In this document: positions 1-8,638 of the stretch, piece by piece
How positions within the stretch are numbered: the stretch's first letter is position 1
Layout: the number at the start of each line of letters is the position of its first letter
Assembly: GCA_963558965.1 (NCBI GenBank)
Contig: CAUWIT010000021.1
Coordinates: forward strand, 1-19,438
Reading direction: 5' to 3'
From: Gallibacter sp963558965
GTDB taxonomy: Bacteria > Bacillota > Clostridia > Peptostreptococcales > Anaerovoracaceae
DNA: 19,438 bases
Program-made: the position numbers and the translations under genes
Notes under the pieces: model-generated
Told to the model about the DNA's origin: nothing
Seen by the model: the letters and a program-made list of their open reading frames with translations, nothing else
The model's database searches: none

Positions 1-64
1 CAGTTACTACTAAACCACAGAAGGTTAATTTACAGAAAAAACTTCACAGTCTCAACTAAAAAAG

Positions 65-107
65 GACAAAGTCCACATTTTGCAATTTCGCATATGTGAG
101 CTTTGTC
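65..107 (-). terminator. Intrinsic terminator after the beta-helix surface gene
   Basis: The arms GACAAAG (65-71) and CTTTGTC (101-107) pair, and CACAT (74-78) pairs with ATGTG (94-98) inside them. Read on the minus strand the stem is followed by CCTTTTTT, about 20 bp beyond the stop of the surface-protein gene. The plus strand also has a T-run (111-115), so it may work in both directions. Nothing else is recognisable in bases 1-64. Confidence 0.7.
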
Positions 108-1628
108 TCTTTTTATATATGGAGTTTGTTAGTTTATCGCTTCACCGTCTACATATAATGTATATCCGTTGAAATCAATGTTGCTATAATCGCTATCAGC
201 ATCCTCAAGTTCACTAACATAAGTATCACCAGTTAGAGTAATCTTAGAGTCCTTGCTAAGAGTTAGCTTAATAGACTTAGCAGTATTTTTGCTGTTTATA
301 GCACCTTCATAACTAGAACCATCTTCAAGATTTAATGTTAAAGTAGAAATTTCGTCAACATATATATCTCCACTTGCATCTTGATTAGTTAAGTTCATAG
401 TAACTGTACCACCATTTGAACCTTCATTGCCCCATGAATCTTTTTGGATACGTAAGAAATATCCATCTTCATCATTGTTAACGATTTTGTTATTTTCAAT
501 ATTTATAGTTGCTGAAGTATTTGTAACGTAAAATGAATCGCCATTATTTGTAGTTATATCGCTGTCTTTAGCTGTAAATTCTGAAGTACCATCAGAAGCA
601 TCTCCACTCATAGACTGATATAAGAAGATATTTTTATATGTAGTTGACTGTCCATTTAACTTTGTATTGCTATCTGTCAATGTGCAATTTTCAAGGGTTA
701 CAGTGTTTTTACCTTCGATTACAACCCCTTCTGAAGCTTTTGCTGTAAGCTCTGCATCTTTAACTGTAATATCAGCTGTTGAATAAACTGCCGGAGAACC
801 TGCTCCTGTAGTTGTATAGCTACCGCCATCTACTGAAACTGTTCCGCCACCTCTGTCTGTACGAATGGCAGCACTTGATGTGCCAGCAGTATTTATAGTT
901 AAGTTAGATGCTTTCATAATGCCACCGCCTGTAGTCATAATACCACCTGCGTTATCACCTGTAGTTGTAATCTTTGTATCCGATACTGTTACTGTTGTAC
1001 CGTCACTGCTGGTATTTTCTGTGGTAGCAGATCCACCAAAGCTAAAAAGCCCATTAGCACCATCCGCGTCTGTTGTAATTGTACCTCCTGTAACAGTTAG
1101 ATTTGCTCCATCTTTTGCAGTAATCCCTGAATTGTTACCGTAAAAGTTACTATTATCTCCACTAGCGGTATCACCAGTTTTATTAACTGTCATATTTTTT
1201 AAAACTGCTTCGATATCACCAGTTACCAATATAGCATTTTGGTCTGATGTTGTTGACTTTACAGTTTCACCAGTTAATGTTGTATCTTCATCTATGGTTT
1301 CAGTTGCGTCATAACTTACTTGGGTACTATTGCCACTTTGCTGACTTTGAGTCTGACTGCCACCGCTTGTTAAAGCTACTGTTGACTGGTCTGCTACAAA
1401 TGTCACTACTGATGTTGCTATAATTGTTGCCATTAGATAAATCGCTATTTTATCGCCATTTCTAAATGTTTCTCTGAAACTCTTTTTGTTTCCCTTTGAC
1501 ATAATTAAGTATAGAGCCACCAATGATAAGCCTAAGCCTTCAAGTATAAATAGTATTAAGTATACTGTGCCTATACCTTGGCTACCGCCCATTTGTCCTG
1601 GTTGTTGCTGACTGTTACCACCTGGCAT

Positions 1629-1935
1629 AGATGGAGGCTGGCTCCCACTTTGAGATTGACCTCCTTGTGATTGACCTCCACTTTGAGACTGTCCACCTTG
1701 AGACGGTCCTCCACTTTGTGATTGATTATCCTGTGATTGACCATTTTGGGAATTGTTGCCCTGTGAGTTGTCACTCTGTGAATTATCGCTTTGTGAATTA
1801 TCACTTTGGGAACTGTTGCCCTGTGAGCTATCGCTTTGTGAGCTATCACTTTGTGAATTGTTGCTCTATGAGCTATCACTTTGTGAATTGTTACTCTGTG
1901 AGCTATCGCTTTGAGAACTACTACTTTGTGACTGA
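1629..1935 (-). repeat. Ser/Gln-rich tandem coding repeat
   Basis: Short Ser-Gln-Ser-X units (X = Asp, Asn, Gly, Ser) make up the linker of the surface protein. The clearest copies are two adjacent 30-bp units, 1841-1870 and 1871-1900, which differ at only two bases (1863/1893 and 1868/1898). The second difference turns CAG (Gln) into TAG. Slippage or recombination between such units should change linker length in frame. Confidence 0.8.
1866..1868 (-). other. In-frame amber codon in the repeat linker
   Basis: The codon reads TAG where the equivalent position of the neighbouring repeat unit (1896-1898) reads CAG. No other stop occurs in this frame from 2099 down to the terminal stop at 129-131. 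This is one C-to-T change in the coding strand. Confidence 0.9.
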
Positions 1936-2171
1936 CTTGGTGGACTACCTACACTTGATGATGTAGTATTTTGCGTCGCAGCATATCCAGTCAAAACCAT
2001 AGCCACACATATAAGCGCAATCACAACACCCATAAGTATATTTTTCTTCTTTCTATTCACCTTTAATGCCTTCCTTTCTCTATTTAGTTTTAATTTCATT
2101 TAACTTATAACTTATATTAGCTGTTGTTCTTTAAAAAAAACTTAAACAGAGAAAATTTATGCATATTTGTG

Positions 2172-3064
2172 TTAGTCAATTGGATTTATTAATTTACCTA
2201 TGCCTTCGATTTCACAGCAAACCTCGTCTCCCGGTTTTAAAAATTTTGGAGGTTCAAAACCCATGCCAACGCCAGCAGGTGTGCCTGTAGAAATAATTGT
2301 GCCAGGCAGAAGTGTCATTCCTTGAGTAAGCTCACACAAAATATAGTCGATATCATTTATCAATAGATTTGTGTTGCTGTTTTGGCGTAATTCTCCATTT
2401 ACATAGGATTTAATATTTAGGGCAGGTGGATATTGCACCTCGTCTGCTGTTAAAATACATGGGCCCATTGGAGTAAACTGATCTAGGCTTTTACCAAAGT
2501 ACCATTGCTTATGTCTTGTCTGAATTTCACGAGCGCTTATATCATTTAAAATCGTATATCCAAAGATATGGGATTTAGCATTTTCTTTTGTTAGATTTTT
2601 GCTTGTTTTGCCTATGATTACTGCTAACTCGGCTTCGTAATCCAGATTTTCAAACATATCTCTGTGGCTATCAACTGGATCTCCATCTGCCACTGCTAGA
2701 TTAACTCTTTTTGAGAAATAAATTGGATAGACTCTTTCTCTTTCAAAGGCCTCTTTTTTGTATCTAGCTGATTCTTCTGCGTGGGCCAAATAATTTATGC
2801 CTAAACAAATTACATCTTGTTTTGGGCGTGGTATAGGCGCACATAGTTTAACTTTTTCTAAATCTATAGCTTCTACATTTTTATCATATGACTTAACGAT
2901 GTCGATTAATTCTTCTAGGCTGTAGCTTTAACTCCTATATTTTCAAAAGGTATAACTTTTTTATCTCCGTCAGCTAAAAATCCTATATGCTCCATATTTT
3001 CCAAAGTACTTGGTAAAGAATTCTCAGCTAACTGATTTTTTAATACATATGTAACTATTTTCAT
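2172..3064 (-). pseudogene. Fumarylacetoacetate hydrolase (FAH) family protein, frameshifted
   Basis: The first frame starts at ATG 3064, overlapping the upstream EFR1 stop as ATGA, reads MKIVTYVLKNQLAENS... for 49 codons and hits TAG at 2915-2917. The second frame is open from just after the TAA at 2928-2930 to 2172 and carries the FAH core: LGINYLAHAEE (the usual G-x-N-Y-x-x-H-A-x-E), DYEAELAVIIG (metal-binding acidic residues), the SAREIQ...FGKSLDQFTPMGP segment and STGTPAGVG. The total is 893 nt, one short of 894, so one lost base between 2918 and 2930 (coding TTAAAGCTACAGC) accounts for the break. Repaired, the protein would be about 297 residues, normal for the family, which includes C-C hydrolases, decarboxylases and isomerases of 2-oxo acids acting in the cytosol with Mg2+. 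The exact substrate cannot be read from sequence. A TTG at 2789 could start a shorter product, but it would lack the N-terminal part of the fold. Confidence 0.85.
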
Positions 3065-3825
3065 ATAAATAACTCGCTTTCTTTTCTATCTGCAAATGCT
3101 TTTGCCATTTTTTTAGATGCCATCTTTAACATTAGCTTACTTAATTTACGAGCGTGCTGTGGGCAAATATTAACACACTTCATACATGTTATACATTTTT
3201 GTTTGTCAGTATTTCTTGGACTATCAATTGAAATAGCTCCTACTGGACATTCGGTTGCACAAAGTCCACAACCGTTACAAGTTGCTGTAGCTTTTGGAAC
3301 CATAGGAATTGGCTTAGGTTCTATATATGGGCGATTTCCTGGTATTTTAATATCAATTGCAATACGGTCGCTATCGGCTTTTGCTTTTATTTCTTCGGCA
3401 AATCGCTGTAAGAGTACCATATCTTCTTGGTCTGGTCTACCACTTGCAAACTGTCTCATAATACTGTGTTCTGAAACAGCCGCCTCTGCTGCAATTACTT
3501 GCAAATTAGCCTCTTTGCAAAGGTCCATCAGTTCTAACAATGTATCATCATACGCTCTATTGCCGTAAACACAAATGGCTACAGCTTTAGCTTTATTTCC
3601 TATTATCTTTTTAATCTTATCTGCTGCAACGGCAGGCACCCTTCCTGCAAAAGAAGGTACTGCAACGATACAAATGTCATTCTCTCCTATTTTAACAGTG
3701 CTAACATCAAGGTCAGGCTTAGTTAAGTCTACTAATTCCTTGTCAAATTTCCATTGATTTGCCACAATATCGGCAATTTTTTTTGTACCACCTGTTGGGC
3801 TAAATACCAACTCATAACATTTCAT
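3061..3825 (-). CDS. EFR1-type flavodoxin/2x[4Fe-4S] ferredoxin fusion protein
   Basis: 254 residues from the ATG at 3825, chosen because AAAGGAGG lies about 8 bases upstream; an ATG ten codons earlier (3855) has no such site. The N-terminal half is flavodoxin-like, with the FMN phosphate-loop motif FSPTGGT (8-14) and YGNRAYDD (87-94). The C-terminal part has two four-cysteine clusters typical of bacterial [4Fe-4S] ferredoxins: Cys183, 186, 189, 193 and Cys211, 214, 217, 221. A cytosolic electron-transfer role between FMN and iron-sulfur clusters is implied; donor and acceptor are unknown. Its stop overlaps the start of the FAH-family gene (ATGA, 3061-3064), so the two are translationally coupled. 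A paralogue lies at 17991-18749. Confidence 0.88.
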   Translation of the reverse strand: MKCYELVFSPTGGTKKIADIVANQWKFDKELVDLTKPDLDVSTVKIGENDICIVAVPSFAGRVPAVAADKIKKIIGNKAKAVAICVYGNRAYDDTLLELMDLCKEANLQVIAAEAAVSEHSIMRQFASGRPDQEDMVLLQRFAEEIKAKADSDRIAIDIKIPGNRPYIEPKPIPMVPKATATCNGCGLCATECPVGAISIDSPRNTDKQKCITCMKCVNICPQHARKLSKLMLKMASKKMAKAFADRKESELFI

Positions 3826-3839
3826 AATTTTGTCCTCCT

Positions 3840-3887
3840 TTGATTTATTCTCCATAATATAGTATCATTAAATCACCGGACTTTAAA
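3840..3887. promoter_or_regulatory. Overlapping divergent promoters (EFR1/FAH and M18 peptidase)
   Basis: Plus strand: TTGATT (3840-3845), 17-bp spacer, TATCAT (3863-3868), reading into the aminopeptidase. Minus strand: TTTAAA (3882-3887), 17-bp spacer, TACTAT (3859-3864), reading into the EFR1 gene. The two -10 boxes overlap by two bases, so polymerase could not occupy both together. The hexamers are only partial matches. Confidence 0.4.
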
Positions 3888-3934
3888 CAGATATAGAAAA
3901 CAAATATAGAAAGAAAGAAAGGAAGTAAATACAC

Positions 3935-5326
3935 ATGGAAAAGAAAAATGTATGGACTAGTTACGACCAGTCTACTATTGACCAGGTAATGGCTTTTTCA
4001 GAAAAATACAAGCAGTATATTACACAAGGTAAAACAGAACGCCTTTGCGTAGACTTATCAATACAGCTAGCCGAAGGTTTCGGATTTAAAAATCTTGAGG
4101 AATTAATCGAAACTGAAACTCCTTTAAAAGCAGGTGACAAAGTTTACGCCTCATGTATGGGCAAGGCTCTATTCCTTGCAGTTATTGGAACATCGCCAAT
4201 TAGCGATGGTATGAATATCCTAGGCGCTCACATTGATTCACCTCGTATGGACTTAAAACAAAATCCACTTTACGAAGCAAATGAGCTTGCTTATCTTGAC
4301 ACTCATTACTACGGTGGCATTAAAAAATATCAGTGGGTTACATTGCCTCTTGCGCTACATGGGGTAATTGTAAAAAAAGATGGCACTAAGGTAAATGTTT
4401 CTATTGGTGAAGATCCAGCTGATCCAGTTTTTTGCGTTACTGATTTGCTAGTTCATCTAGCTGGTGAGCAGATGGCAAAAAAGGCTGCCACAGTTATTGA
4501 AGGTGAAAATCTGGATATCTTGTTTGGAAGCACTCCTCTAAAAGATGCTGACGAAAAAGAAAAGACTCTTGTAAAAGCTAATATTTTAAAACTTCTAAAG
4601 GACAAATACGATATAGAAGAAGACGACTTTTTATCAGCAGAAATCGAAGTAGTACCAGCTGGTGCAGCTCGTGATTGTGGTTTTGACAGAAGTATGGTTA
4701 TCGGCTACGGACAGGACGACCGCGTTTGCGCATATCCTTCACTAATGGCCATCCTTGAAACTTCAGCTCCACAGCGCACATCAGTTTGCTTGCTAGTTGA
4801 CAAGGAAGAAATAGGCAGTGTTGGGGCAACAGGTATGCAATCTCGCTTTTTCGAAAATACAGTTGCCGAAATTATGAACCTTTGCTCTGATTATTCAGAA
4901 TTAAAACTACGACGCAGCTTAAAAAATTCATTTATGCTATCTTCTGATGTTAGCGCAGCTTTTGATCCAACTTACGCAGCAGCTTTTGATCCTAAGAATG
5001 CCGCTTTCTTTGGAAAAGGCATAGTATTTAATAAGTACACTGGTTCTCGTGGCAAATCTGGTTCTAATGATGCCAACGCCGAATACATGGCTTCTCTTAG
5101 AAATATTTTTGATGAAGCAAATATAGCTTTTCAAACTGCCGAACTTGGCAAAGTTGACAAAGGTGGCGGTGGCACTATTGCATACATCCTTGCAAATTAC
5201 GGCATGAATGTTATCGACAGCGGTATTGCAGTTTTAAATATGCACGCCCCATGGGAAGTTTCAAGTAAAGCTGATATATATGAGGCTTACAAAGGTTACA
5301 AAGCCTTCCTTGCAAATATGAAATAA
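3935..5326 (+). CDS. M18-family zinc aminopeptidase (aminopeptidase 1 type)
   Basis: 463 residues, the usual length. M18 enzymes are cytosolic di-zinc exopeptidases that remove N-terminal amino acids, often acidic or neutral ones, from peptides. The expected metal and catalytic positions are visible: His99 in GAHIDSPRMD (97-106), Asp262 in GQDDRVCAY, Glu291/Glu292 in DKEEIGSVGATG, Asp338 in LSSDVSAAFDP and His437 in NMHAPWE. The start is supported by AAAGGAAG 8-15 bases upstream. The gene stands alone on the plus strand, divergent from the EFR1 gene, and ends in a strong terminator. A housekeeping role in peptide turnover is most likely. Confidence 0.95.
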   Translation: MEKKNVWTSYDQSTIDQVMAFSEKYKQYITQGKTERLCVDLSIQLAEGFGFKNLEELIETETPLKAGDKVYASCMGKALFLAVIGTSPISDGMNILGAHIDSPRMDLKQNPLYEANELAYLDTHYYGGIKKYQWVTLPLALHGVIVKKDGTKVNVSIGEDPADPVFCVTDLLVHLAGEQMAKKAATVIEGENLDILFGSTPLKDADEKEKTLVKANILKLLKDKYDIEEDDFLSAEIEVVPAGAARDCGFDRSMVIGYGQDDRVCAYPSLMAILETSAPQRTSVCLLVDKEEIGSVGATGMQSRFFENTVAEIMNLCSDYSELKLRRSLKNSFMLSSDVSAAFDPTYAAAFDPKNAAFFGKGIVFNKYTGSRGKSGSNDANAEYMASLRNIFDEANIAFQTAELGKVDKGGGGTIAYILANYGMNVIDSGIAVLNMHAPWEVSSKADIYEAYKGYKAFLANMK

Positions 5327-5339
5327 TGTAATAACAAAA

Positions 5340-5390
5340 AAGATGTACTAAGTCTAATTTTTACTTTAGATTTAAGTACATCTTATTTTT
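5340..5390 (+). terminator. Intrinsic terminator of the M18 aminopeptidase
   Basis: AAGATGTACT (5340-5349) pairs with AGTACATCTT (5375-5384), extended inward by AAGTCTAA/TTAGATTT, and is followed by ATTTTT (5385-5390). It lies 13 bp after the stop codon. Confidence 0.85.
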
Positions 5391-5418
5391 ATATTTAATC
5401 AAAAAGGTTTAAAAAGGC

Positions 5419-5452
5419 AAAAAAAACGGCATCCCTAATTAAAGAGACACCG
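5419..5452 (-). terminator. Intrinsic terminator of the ftsH operon
   Basis: On the minus strand CGGTGTCTCT (5443-5452) pairs with AGGGATGCCG (5427-5436), a 10-bp stem with three G-U pairs, followed by eight Ts (5419-5426). It lies about 130 bp beyond the ftsH stop. The rest of 5453-5579 is AT-rich and shows no gene. Confidence 0.65.
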
Positions 5453-5579
5453 ATGAGGGGGATTAACATTTTTATCGTTTTTTCTTCCTATTTCTTATCA
5501 CAATGTTATTATAACTCATTATGACTACAAATAGTATTTCAAAATTGTAATATTCAGAAAATGTTACACTTTAGTTATT

Positions 5580-7409
5580 TTACTCTACTGGTACTAATTC
5601 ATTGAAAATCTTCATAAATTCATCTCCAGTAATAGTTTCTTTTTCATATAAATACTGAGCCAATTTGTTTAACGCAGCCTTGTTTTCTTCTAAGATTTTC
5701 TTAGCTTTTTCGTGTTGTGTCTTAACTAATTCGATAACTTTTTTATCGATTTCATTTTGAGTATCGGCTGAACAAGCAAGTGAACTATCTCCGCCAAGGT
5801 ACTGATTTGTTACTGTTTCCATAGCTACCATATCAAAATCATCACTCATACCGTAGCGAGTTATCATTGCTCTTGCAAGTTTTGTAGCCTGCTCTATATC
5901 ATTTGATGCACCAGTAGTAATCTCATTGAAGATAATTTCTTCAGCGGCACGACCACCAGTAAATGTGCAAATCTTGTTTTCGATTTCCTCTTTTGTCATC
6001 AAGTATTTATCACCTTGTTCAACTTGCATAGTATATCCCAATGCTCCAGAAGTACGAGGAATGATTGTTATCTTTTGTACAGGCGCACTGTTTGTTTGTA
6101 ACGCAGCCACCAAAGCATGACCTATTTCATGGTAAGCTACTACGCATTTTTCTTTGTCAGAAAGCACTGCATTTTTCTTTTGATATCCTGCAATTACAAC
6201 TTCTATACTCTCTTCCAAATCCGCCTGAGTAACTGCTCTTCTCTTTTGACGAACTGCACGAAGAGCCGCTTCATTTATAATATTTGCTAGTTCTGCACCT
6301 GAAGCGCCGGCTGCCATACGAGCGATAGTGTGAAAATCAACATTATCAGCTAGTTTAATTTTCTTCGCATGTACTCTAAGTATATCTTCTCTGCCCTTTA
6401 AATCAGGTAGCTCAACTGGCACTCTTCTGTCGAAACGACCAGGTCTTGTTAAAGCTGGGTCCAGTGATTCGGGACGGTTTGTTGCCGCAAGGATAATTAC
6501 ACCGTTGTTTCCACCAAATCCATCCATTTCAGTTAATAGCTGGTTTAATGTCTGTTCGCGCTCGTCATTTGTGCTTAACTGGTTGTCACGCTTTTTACCA
6601 ATGGCATCGATTTCATCTATAAAGACTATGCATGGAGACTTCTCCTTAGCCTGTGAGAACAAGTCTCTAACCTTAGAAGCACCCATTCCTACAAACATCT
6701 CAACAAACTCTGAGCCAGATATAGAGAAGAATGGCACGTTGGCTTCTCCTGCAACTGCTTTTGCTAACATAGTTTTACCTGTTCCCGGAGGGCCTACAAG
6801 CAATACACCTTTTGGCATTGAAGCACCTACTTCTGAGTATTTAGCTGGATTGTGCAAATAGTCTACGATTTCCTGCAAGTTTTCTTTTGCTTCTTCCTCA
6901 CCTGCAACATCGTCAAATTTTATATCTCCTTCTGTTGATGGCACATAAACTTTTGCATTGCTTTTTCCCATACCAAAGGCCATTGAGTTTTTACCGCCTG
7001 TTTTTTCAACTAACTTTTTACTCATATACCTACCTAGCCATATAAATATTAGCAACGGTATTACAAAGCTTAAAATAGCGCTAAGTACTGGGGAAGTTTC
7101 TTCTGTTATATCTTTTGAAAATTTCGCACCGCTATCATATAGTCTCTGTGTCAAAGTCGGGTCATCCATAAGTCCTGTTTTATATACAGTTTCGTTGCCC
7201 TTTTGAGTAAACATTATTTGGTTGTCTTCTATTTGTACTTTTTCTATTTTTTTGTTATTAATAGCTGTCATAAATTTGCCATAGTCGACTTCCTCGATTT
7301 TGCCTTTTTCAATCATGGGAGCCACGATTAAATTTATCAATATTAATACAACCATTACTATCACATAGTAATAAAGCAGTGGTTTCCTTGGGTTTTTTAC
7401 CTCTTTCAT
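5580..7409 (-). CDS. ftsH: ATP-dependent zinc metalloprotease FtsH
   Basis: 609 residues. FtsH is a membrane-bound hexameric AAA+ protease that extracts and degrades membrane and regulatory proteins. Two transmembrane segments (about 11-31 and 106-126) flank a small external domain. The AAA+ module has Walker A GPPGTGKT (206-213), pore loop FVGMGA (239-244), Walker B IVFIDEIDA (261-269) and the second-region motif NRPESLDPALTRPGRFDR (311-328). The peptidase zinc site is HEIGH (427-431), with the third ligand expected in GASNDIEQ. The C-terminus is shorter and less charged than in many FtsH proteins. The start ATG follows TAGGAGG, and only 13 bp separate it from the upstream 136-aa gene, so the two are co-transcribed. 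It could be a second, accessory FtsH. Confidence 0.97.
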   Translation of the reverse strand: MKEVKNPRKPLLYYYVIVMVVLILINLIVAPMIEKGKIEEVDYGKFMTAINNKKIEKVQIEDNQIMFTQKGNETVYKTGLMDDPTLTQRLYDSGAKFSKDITEETSPVLSAILSFVIPLLIFIWLGRYMSKKLVEKTGGKNSMAFGMGKSNAKVYVPSTEGDIKFDDVAGEEEAKENLQEIVDYLHNPAKYSEVGASMPKGVLLVGPPGTGKTMLAKAVAGEANVPFFSISGSEFVEMFVGMGASKVRDLFSQAKEKSPCIVFIDEIDAIGKKRDNQLSTNDEREQTLNQLLTEMDGFGGNNGVIILAATNRPESLDPALTRPGRFDRRVPVELPDLKGREDILRVHAKKIKLADNVDFHTIARMAAGASGAELANIINEAALRAVRQKRRAVTQADLEESIEVVIAGYQKKNAVLSDKEKCVVAYHEIGHALVAALQTNSAPVQKITIIPRTSGALGYTMQVEQGDKYLMTKEEIENKICTFTGGRAAEEIIFNEITTGASNDIEQATKLARAMITRYGMSDDFDMVAMETVTNQYLGGDSSLACSADTQNEIDKKVIELVKTQHEKAKKILEENKAALNKLAQYLYEKETITGDEFMKIFNELVPVE

Positions 7410-7422
7410 TCTTTTCCTCCTA

Positions 7423-7833
7423 CTATTTCACATTTCCAAAATCTGCAGCTTCTATTTCTGCAATTAAAGATTTTCTTATTAGCTCTGCTACTAAATCCCA
7501 TACAAACTCTTTAAATAGGTATGCTGTTTCTTCCTTATCTTCTTGAGTTGTAGTATCGTCACAATGAAGATAGGTTGGCAGTTTATCTCGCACCATAAAC
7601 TCACACTCTGTTAAATATTTGTACTGTTCTTGTGCCAAATCTCTAATTGCAATAGATCTGCCATTTTGTGCTTTATCTTTTAAGTTTTCTAAATATTTTT
7701 CAGATTGATTTCTTAACTGATCAAGCACATCTTGTCTTTTGTCCATAACTTTGTAAGTGTTTATGGATTTGGCTATTTCAAGCAACTCTTGAATTTGTTG
7801 TTGCTTGATTGATGCCTCATTGTTTTTGCACAT
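7423..7833 (-). CDS. Uncharacterised 136-aa protein upstream of ftsH
   Basis: I do not recognise the family. The protein is soluble, mostly helical by composition, with a Gln/Lys/Glu-rich N-terminal half (residues 5-75) that could form a coiled coil, then LPTYLHCDD (about 85-93), an acidic stretch DDTTTQEDKEE, and a more hydrophobic C-terminal helix (about 105-130). No signal peptide or membrane segment is seen. AAAGGAAAG lies ahead of the ATG at 7833. It ends in TAG 13 bp before ftsH and shares its promoter, so a role as FtsH partner, adaptor or substrate is possible, but that rests on position only. Confidence 0.75.
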   Translation of the reverse strand: MCKNNEASIKQQQIQELLEIAKSINTYKVMDKRQDVLDQLRNQSEKYLENLKDKAQNGRSIAIRDLAQEQYKYLTECEFMVRDKLPTYLHCDDTTTQEDKEETAYLFKEFVWDLVAELIRKSLIAEIEAADFGNVK

Positions 7834-7896
7834 AAGCTTTCCTTTCTTTCTCTTCTTTTTTTCTCCATATACTTACGAGCTTTTTTCCATGAGGTT

Positions 7897-7914
7897 ATTA
7901 TATACAAATTGTAT
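7897..7914 (-). promoter_or_regulatory. Promoter -10 box and abutting palindrome for the 136-aa/ftsH operon
   Basis: On the minus strand a perfect TATAAT (7897-7902) lies about 65 bp before the start codon of the 136-aa gene. A -35 box is poor. A perfect 13-bp palindrome ATACAAATTGTAT (7902-7914) touches the -10 box, as an operator would. The binding factor is unknown; the adjacent TetR is one candidate. Confidence 0.45.
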
Positions 7915-7949
7915 TATTTTTAAAACGGTCAGTATTTAAAATATGTCCT

Positions 7950-7990
7950 TACAAAAAAGAGAAAATGTAAGGACACATTTTCTCTTTTTG
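7950..7990 (-). terminator. Intrinsic terminator of tetR
   Basis: Directly after the tetR stop, AAAAAGAGAAAATGT (minus strand, 7975-7989) pairs with ACATTTTCTCTTTTTT (7953-7968) around the loop GTCCTT. The stem is about 15 bp and its 3' arm ends in a T-run. A competing hairpin GTCCTTAC/GTAAGGAC (7945-7952 with 7967-7974) uses the same bases. Confidence 0.75.
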
Positions 7991-8533
7991 CTAATCTTGT
8001 ATTAATTTTAGCTGACCTTTTGCTATTTGGTATAGCTGGTGAGCAAGTTTTTCTTTGTCTACATTTCCTTCTATACATTTGTGCAACATAAGCATAGTTG
8101 CTCCTGATGCGTAAAATCTCAATACGGTTTCCATATCTTCTATATTTATATTTGTAGACTTGTTTTTTTCCTTTAATAACATTGCAAGTAGATGCATAAA
8201 TGCTTCTATCATCTTATCTTGCATCATCATTATTCTCTTTGACTCGCATATTTTTAGAACCACATTTCTATTTTCGTACATGTCTTCTATCATCCAAAGT
8301 ATAAATTTTTCTGGATCTGTAATTTTATTGCTATAGGACAAAATTGTATCCATAGCATCATTCATTGTCCATTCGAGTACATCCATTATATCTTTGAAAT
8401 GGTAGTAAAAAGTTTGTCTCGAAATCTCGCAAGCTGAAATAAGGTCTTTTACAGTTATTTTATCGCTGTCTTTTTTAGATAAAAGTTCCTTATATGCTTG
8501 GCTTATTTTTCGTTTCATATCATTTGTTGGCAA
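7991..8533 (-). CDS. TetR/AcrR-family transcriptional regulator
   Basis: 180 residues. The N-terminal helix-turn-helix is visible: KITVKDLISACEISRQTFYY (about 25-44) followed by HFKDIMDVLEW, the usual TetR pattern ending in Y-x-H-F. The C-terminal helical domain (about 60-180) would bind a ligand and dimerise; the ligand is unknown. The start is TTG at 8533, because GGTGG lies 7 bases before it; the first ATG (8518) is 22 bases from that site. TetR proteins usually repress their own promoter and neighbours, and a 19-bp palindrome lies across the probable tetR promoter at 8628-8646. No efflux pump lies next to it, so its target may be the plus-strand transcript at 8645-8742. Confidence 0.88.
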   Translation of the reverse strand: MPTNDMKRKISQAYKELLSKKDSDKITVKDLISACEISRQTFYYHFKDIMDVLEWTMNDAMDTILSYSNKITDPEKFILWMIEDMYENRNVVLKICESKRIMMMQDKMIEAFMHLLAMLLKEKNKSTNINIEDMETVLRFYASGATMLMLHKCIEGNVDKEKLAHQLYQIAKGQLKLIQD

Positions 8534-8609
8534 AATTGCACCACCTTTTTTATTTTTTCTATCGCACTAACTCATTTAAACATACACTGTATATTGTAAC
8601 ATATAATTA

Positions 8610-8638
8610 TTGACATATTATCTATAAACTGGTACAAT
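8610..8638 (+). promoter_or_regulatory. Consensus plus-strand promoter for the sRNA candidate
   Basis: TTGACA (8610-8615), exactly 17 bp, TACAAT (8633-8638). No plus-strand gene follows; the next feature is a terminator at 8702-8742, and padR beyond it runs on the opposite strand. Confidence 0.7.

Larger units (their letters stand above)
129..2060 (-). pseudogene. Membrane-anchored Ser/Gln-linker beta-helix surface protein, interrupted by an amber codon
   Basis: One reading frame of about 643 codons contains a single in-frame TAG at codon 65 (1866-1868). I prefer the GTG at 2060 as start because AGGAAGG lies 8 bases before it; an ATG at 2099 in the same frame has no ribosome binding site. 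Order: basic N-terminus NRKKK plus hydrophobic stretch (about residues 7-26, signal/anchor), a Ser/Gln/Asn/Asp/Gly low-complexity linker (about 30-160), two hydrophobic segments (165-187, 205-222), then about 390 residues of short Thr/Gly/Asn-rich beta-strand repeats ending at the C-terminus. That resembles right-handed beta-helix carbohydrate-binding or adhesin-like proteins of clostridia; the function is inferred, not shown. As written only a 64-residue peptide would be made, unless translation restarts (ATG at 1628, weak GGGAG upstream) or the amber is suppressed. Possibly a recent mutation, a repeat variant or a sequencing error. Confidence 0.75.

Noticed and set aside
1866..1868. Genome-wide reassignment of TAG to glutamine
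   Set aside because: TAG ends the 136-aa gene (7423-7425), tetR (7991-7993) and the rrf2-family gene (19329-19331) at sensible family lengths, so TAG is a normal stop here.
1629..1935. CRISPR-like array
   Set aside because: The repeats are contiguous coding units of one protein frame, with no unique spacers and no cas genes nearby.
1571..1966. Open frames on both strands across the Ser/Gln repeat
   Set aside because: They are His/Lys- or Cys/Tyr-rich frame shadows of the tandem repeat with no ribosome binding site or protein-like composition.
2172..2789. FAH-family gene as an intact short protein starting at TTG
   Set aside because: Homologous sequence continues upstream in the same frame (LGINYLAH) to 2931 and then in a second frame to an ATG coupled with the upstream gene, so this is a broken longer gene.
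7945..7990. Two competing hairpins as a separate regulatory RNA
   Set aside because: The longer one is a standard terminator right after tetR, and no promoter leads into the shorter alternative.
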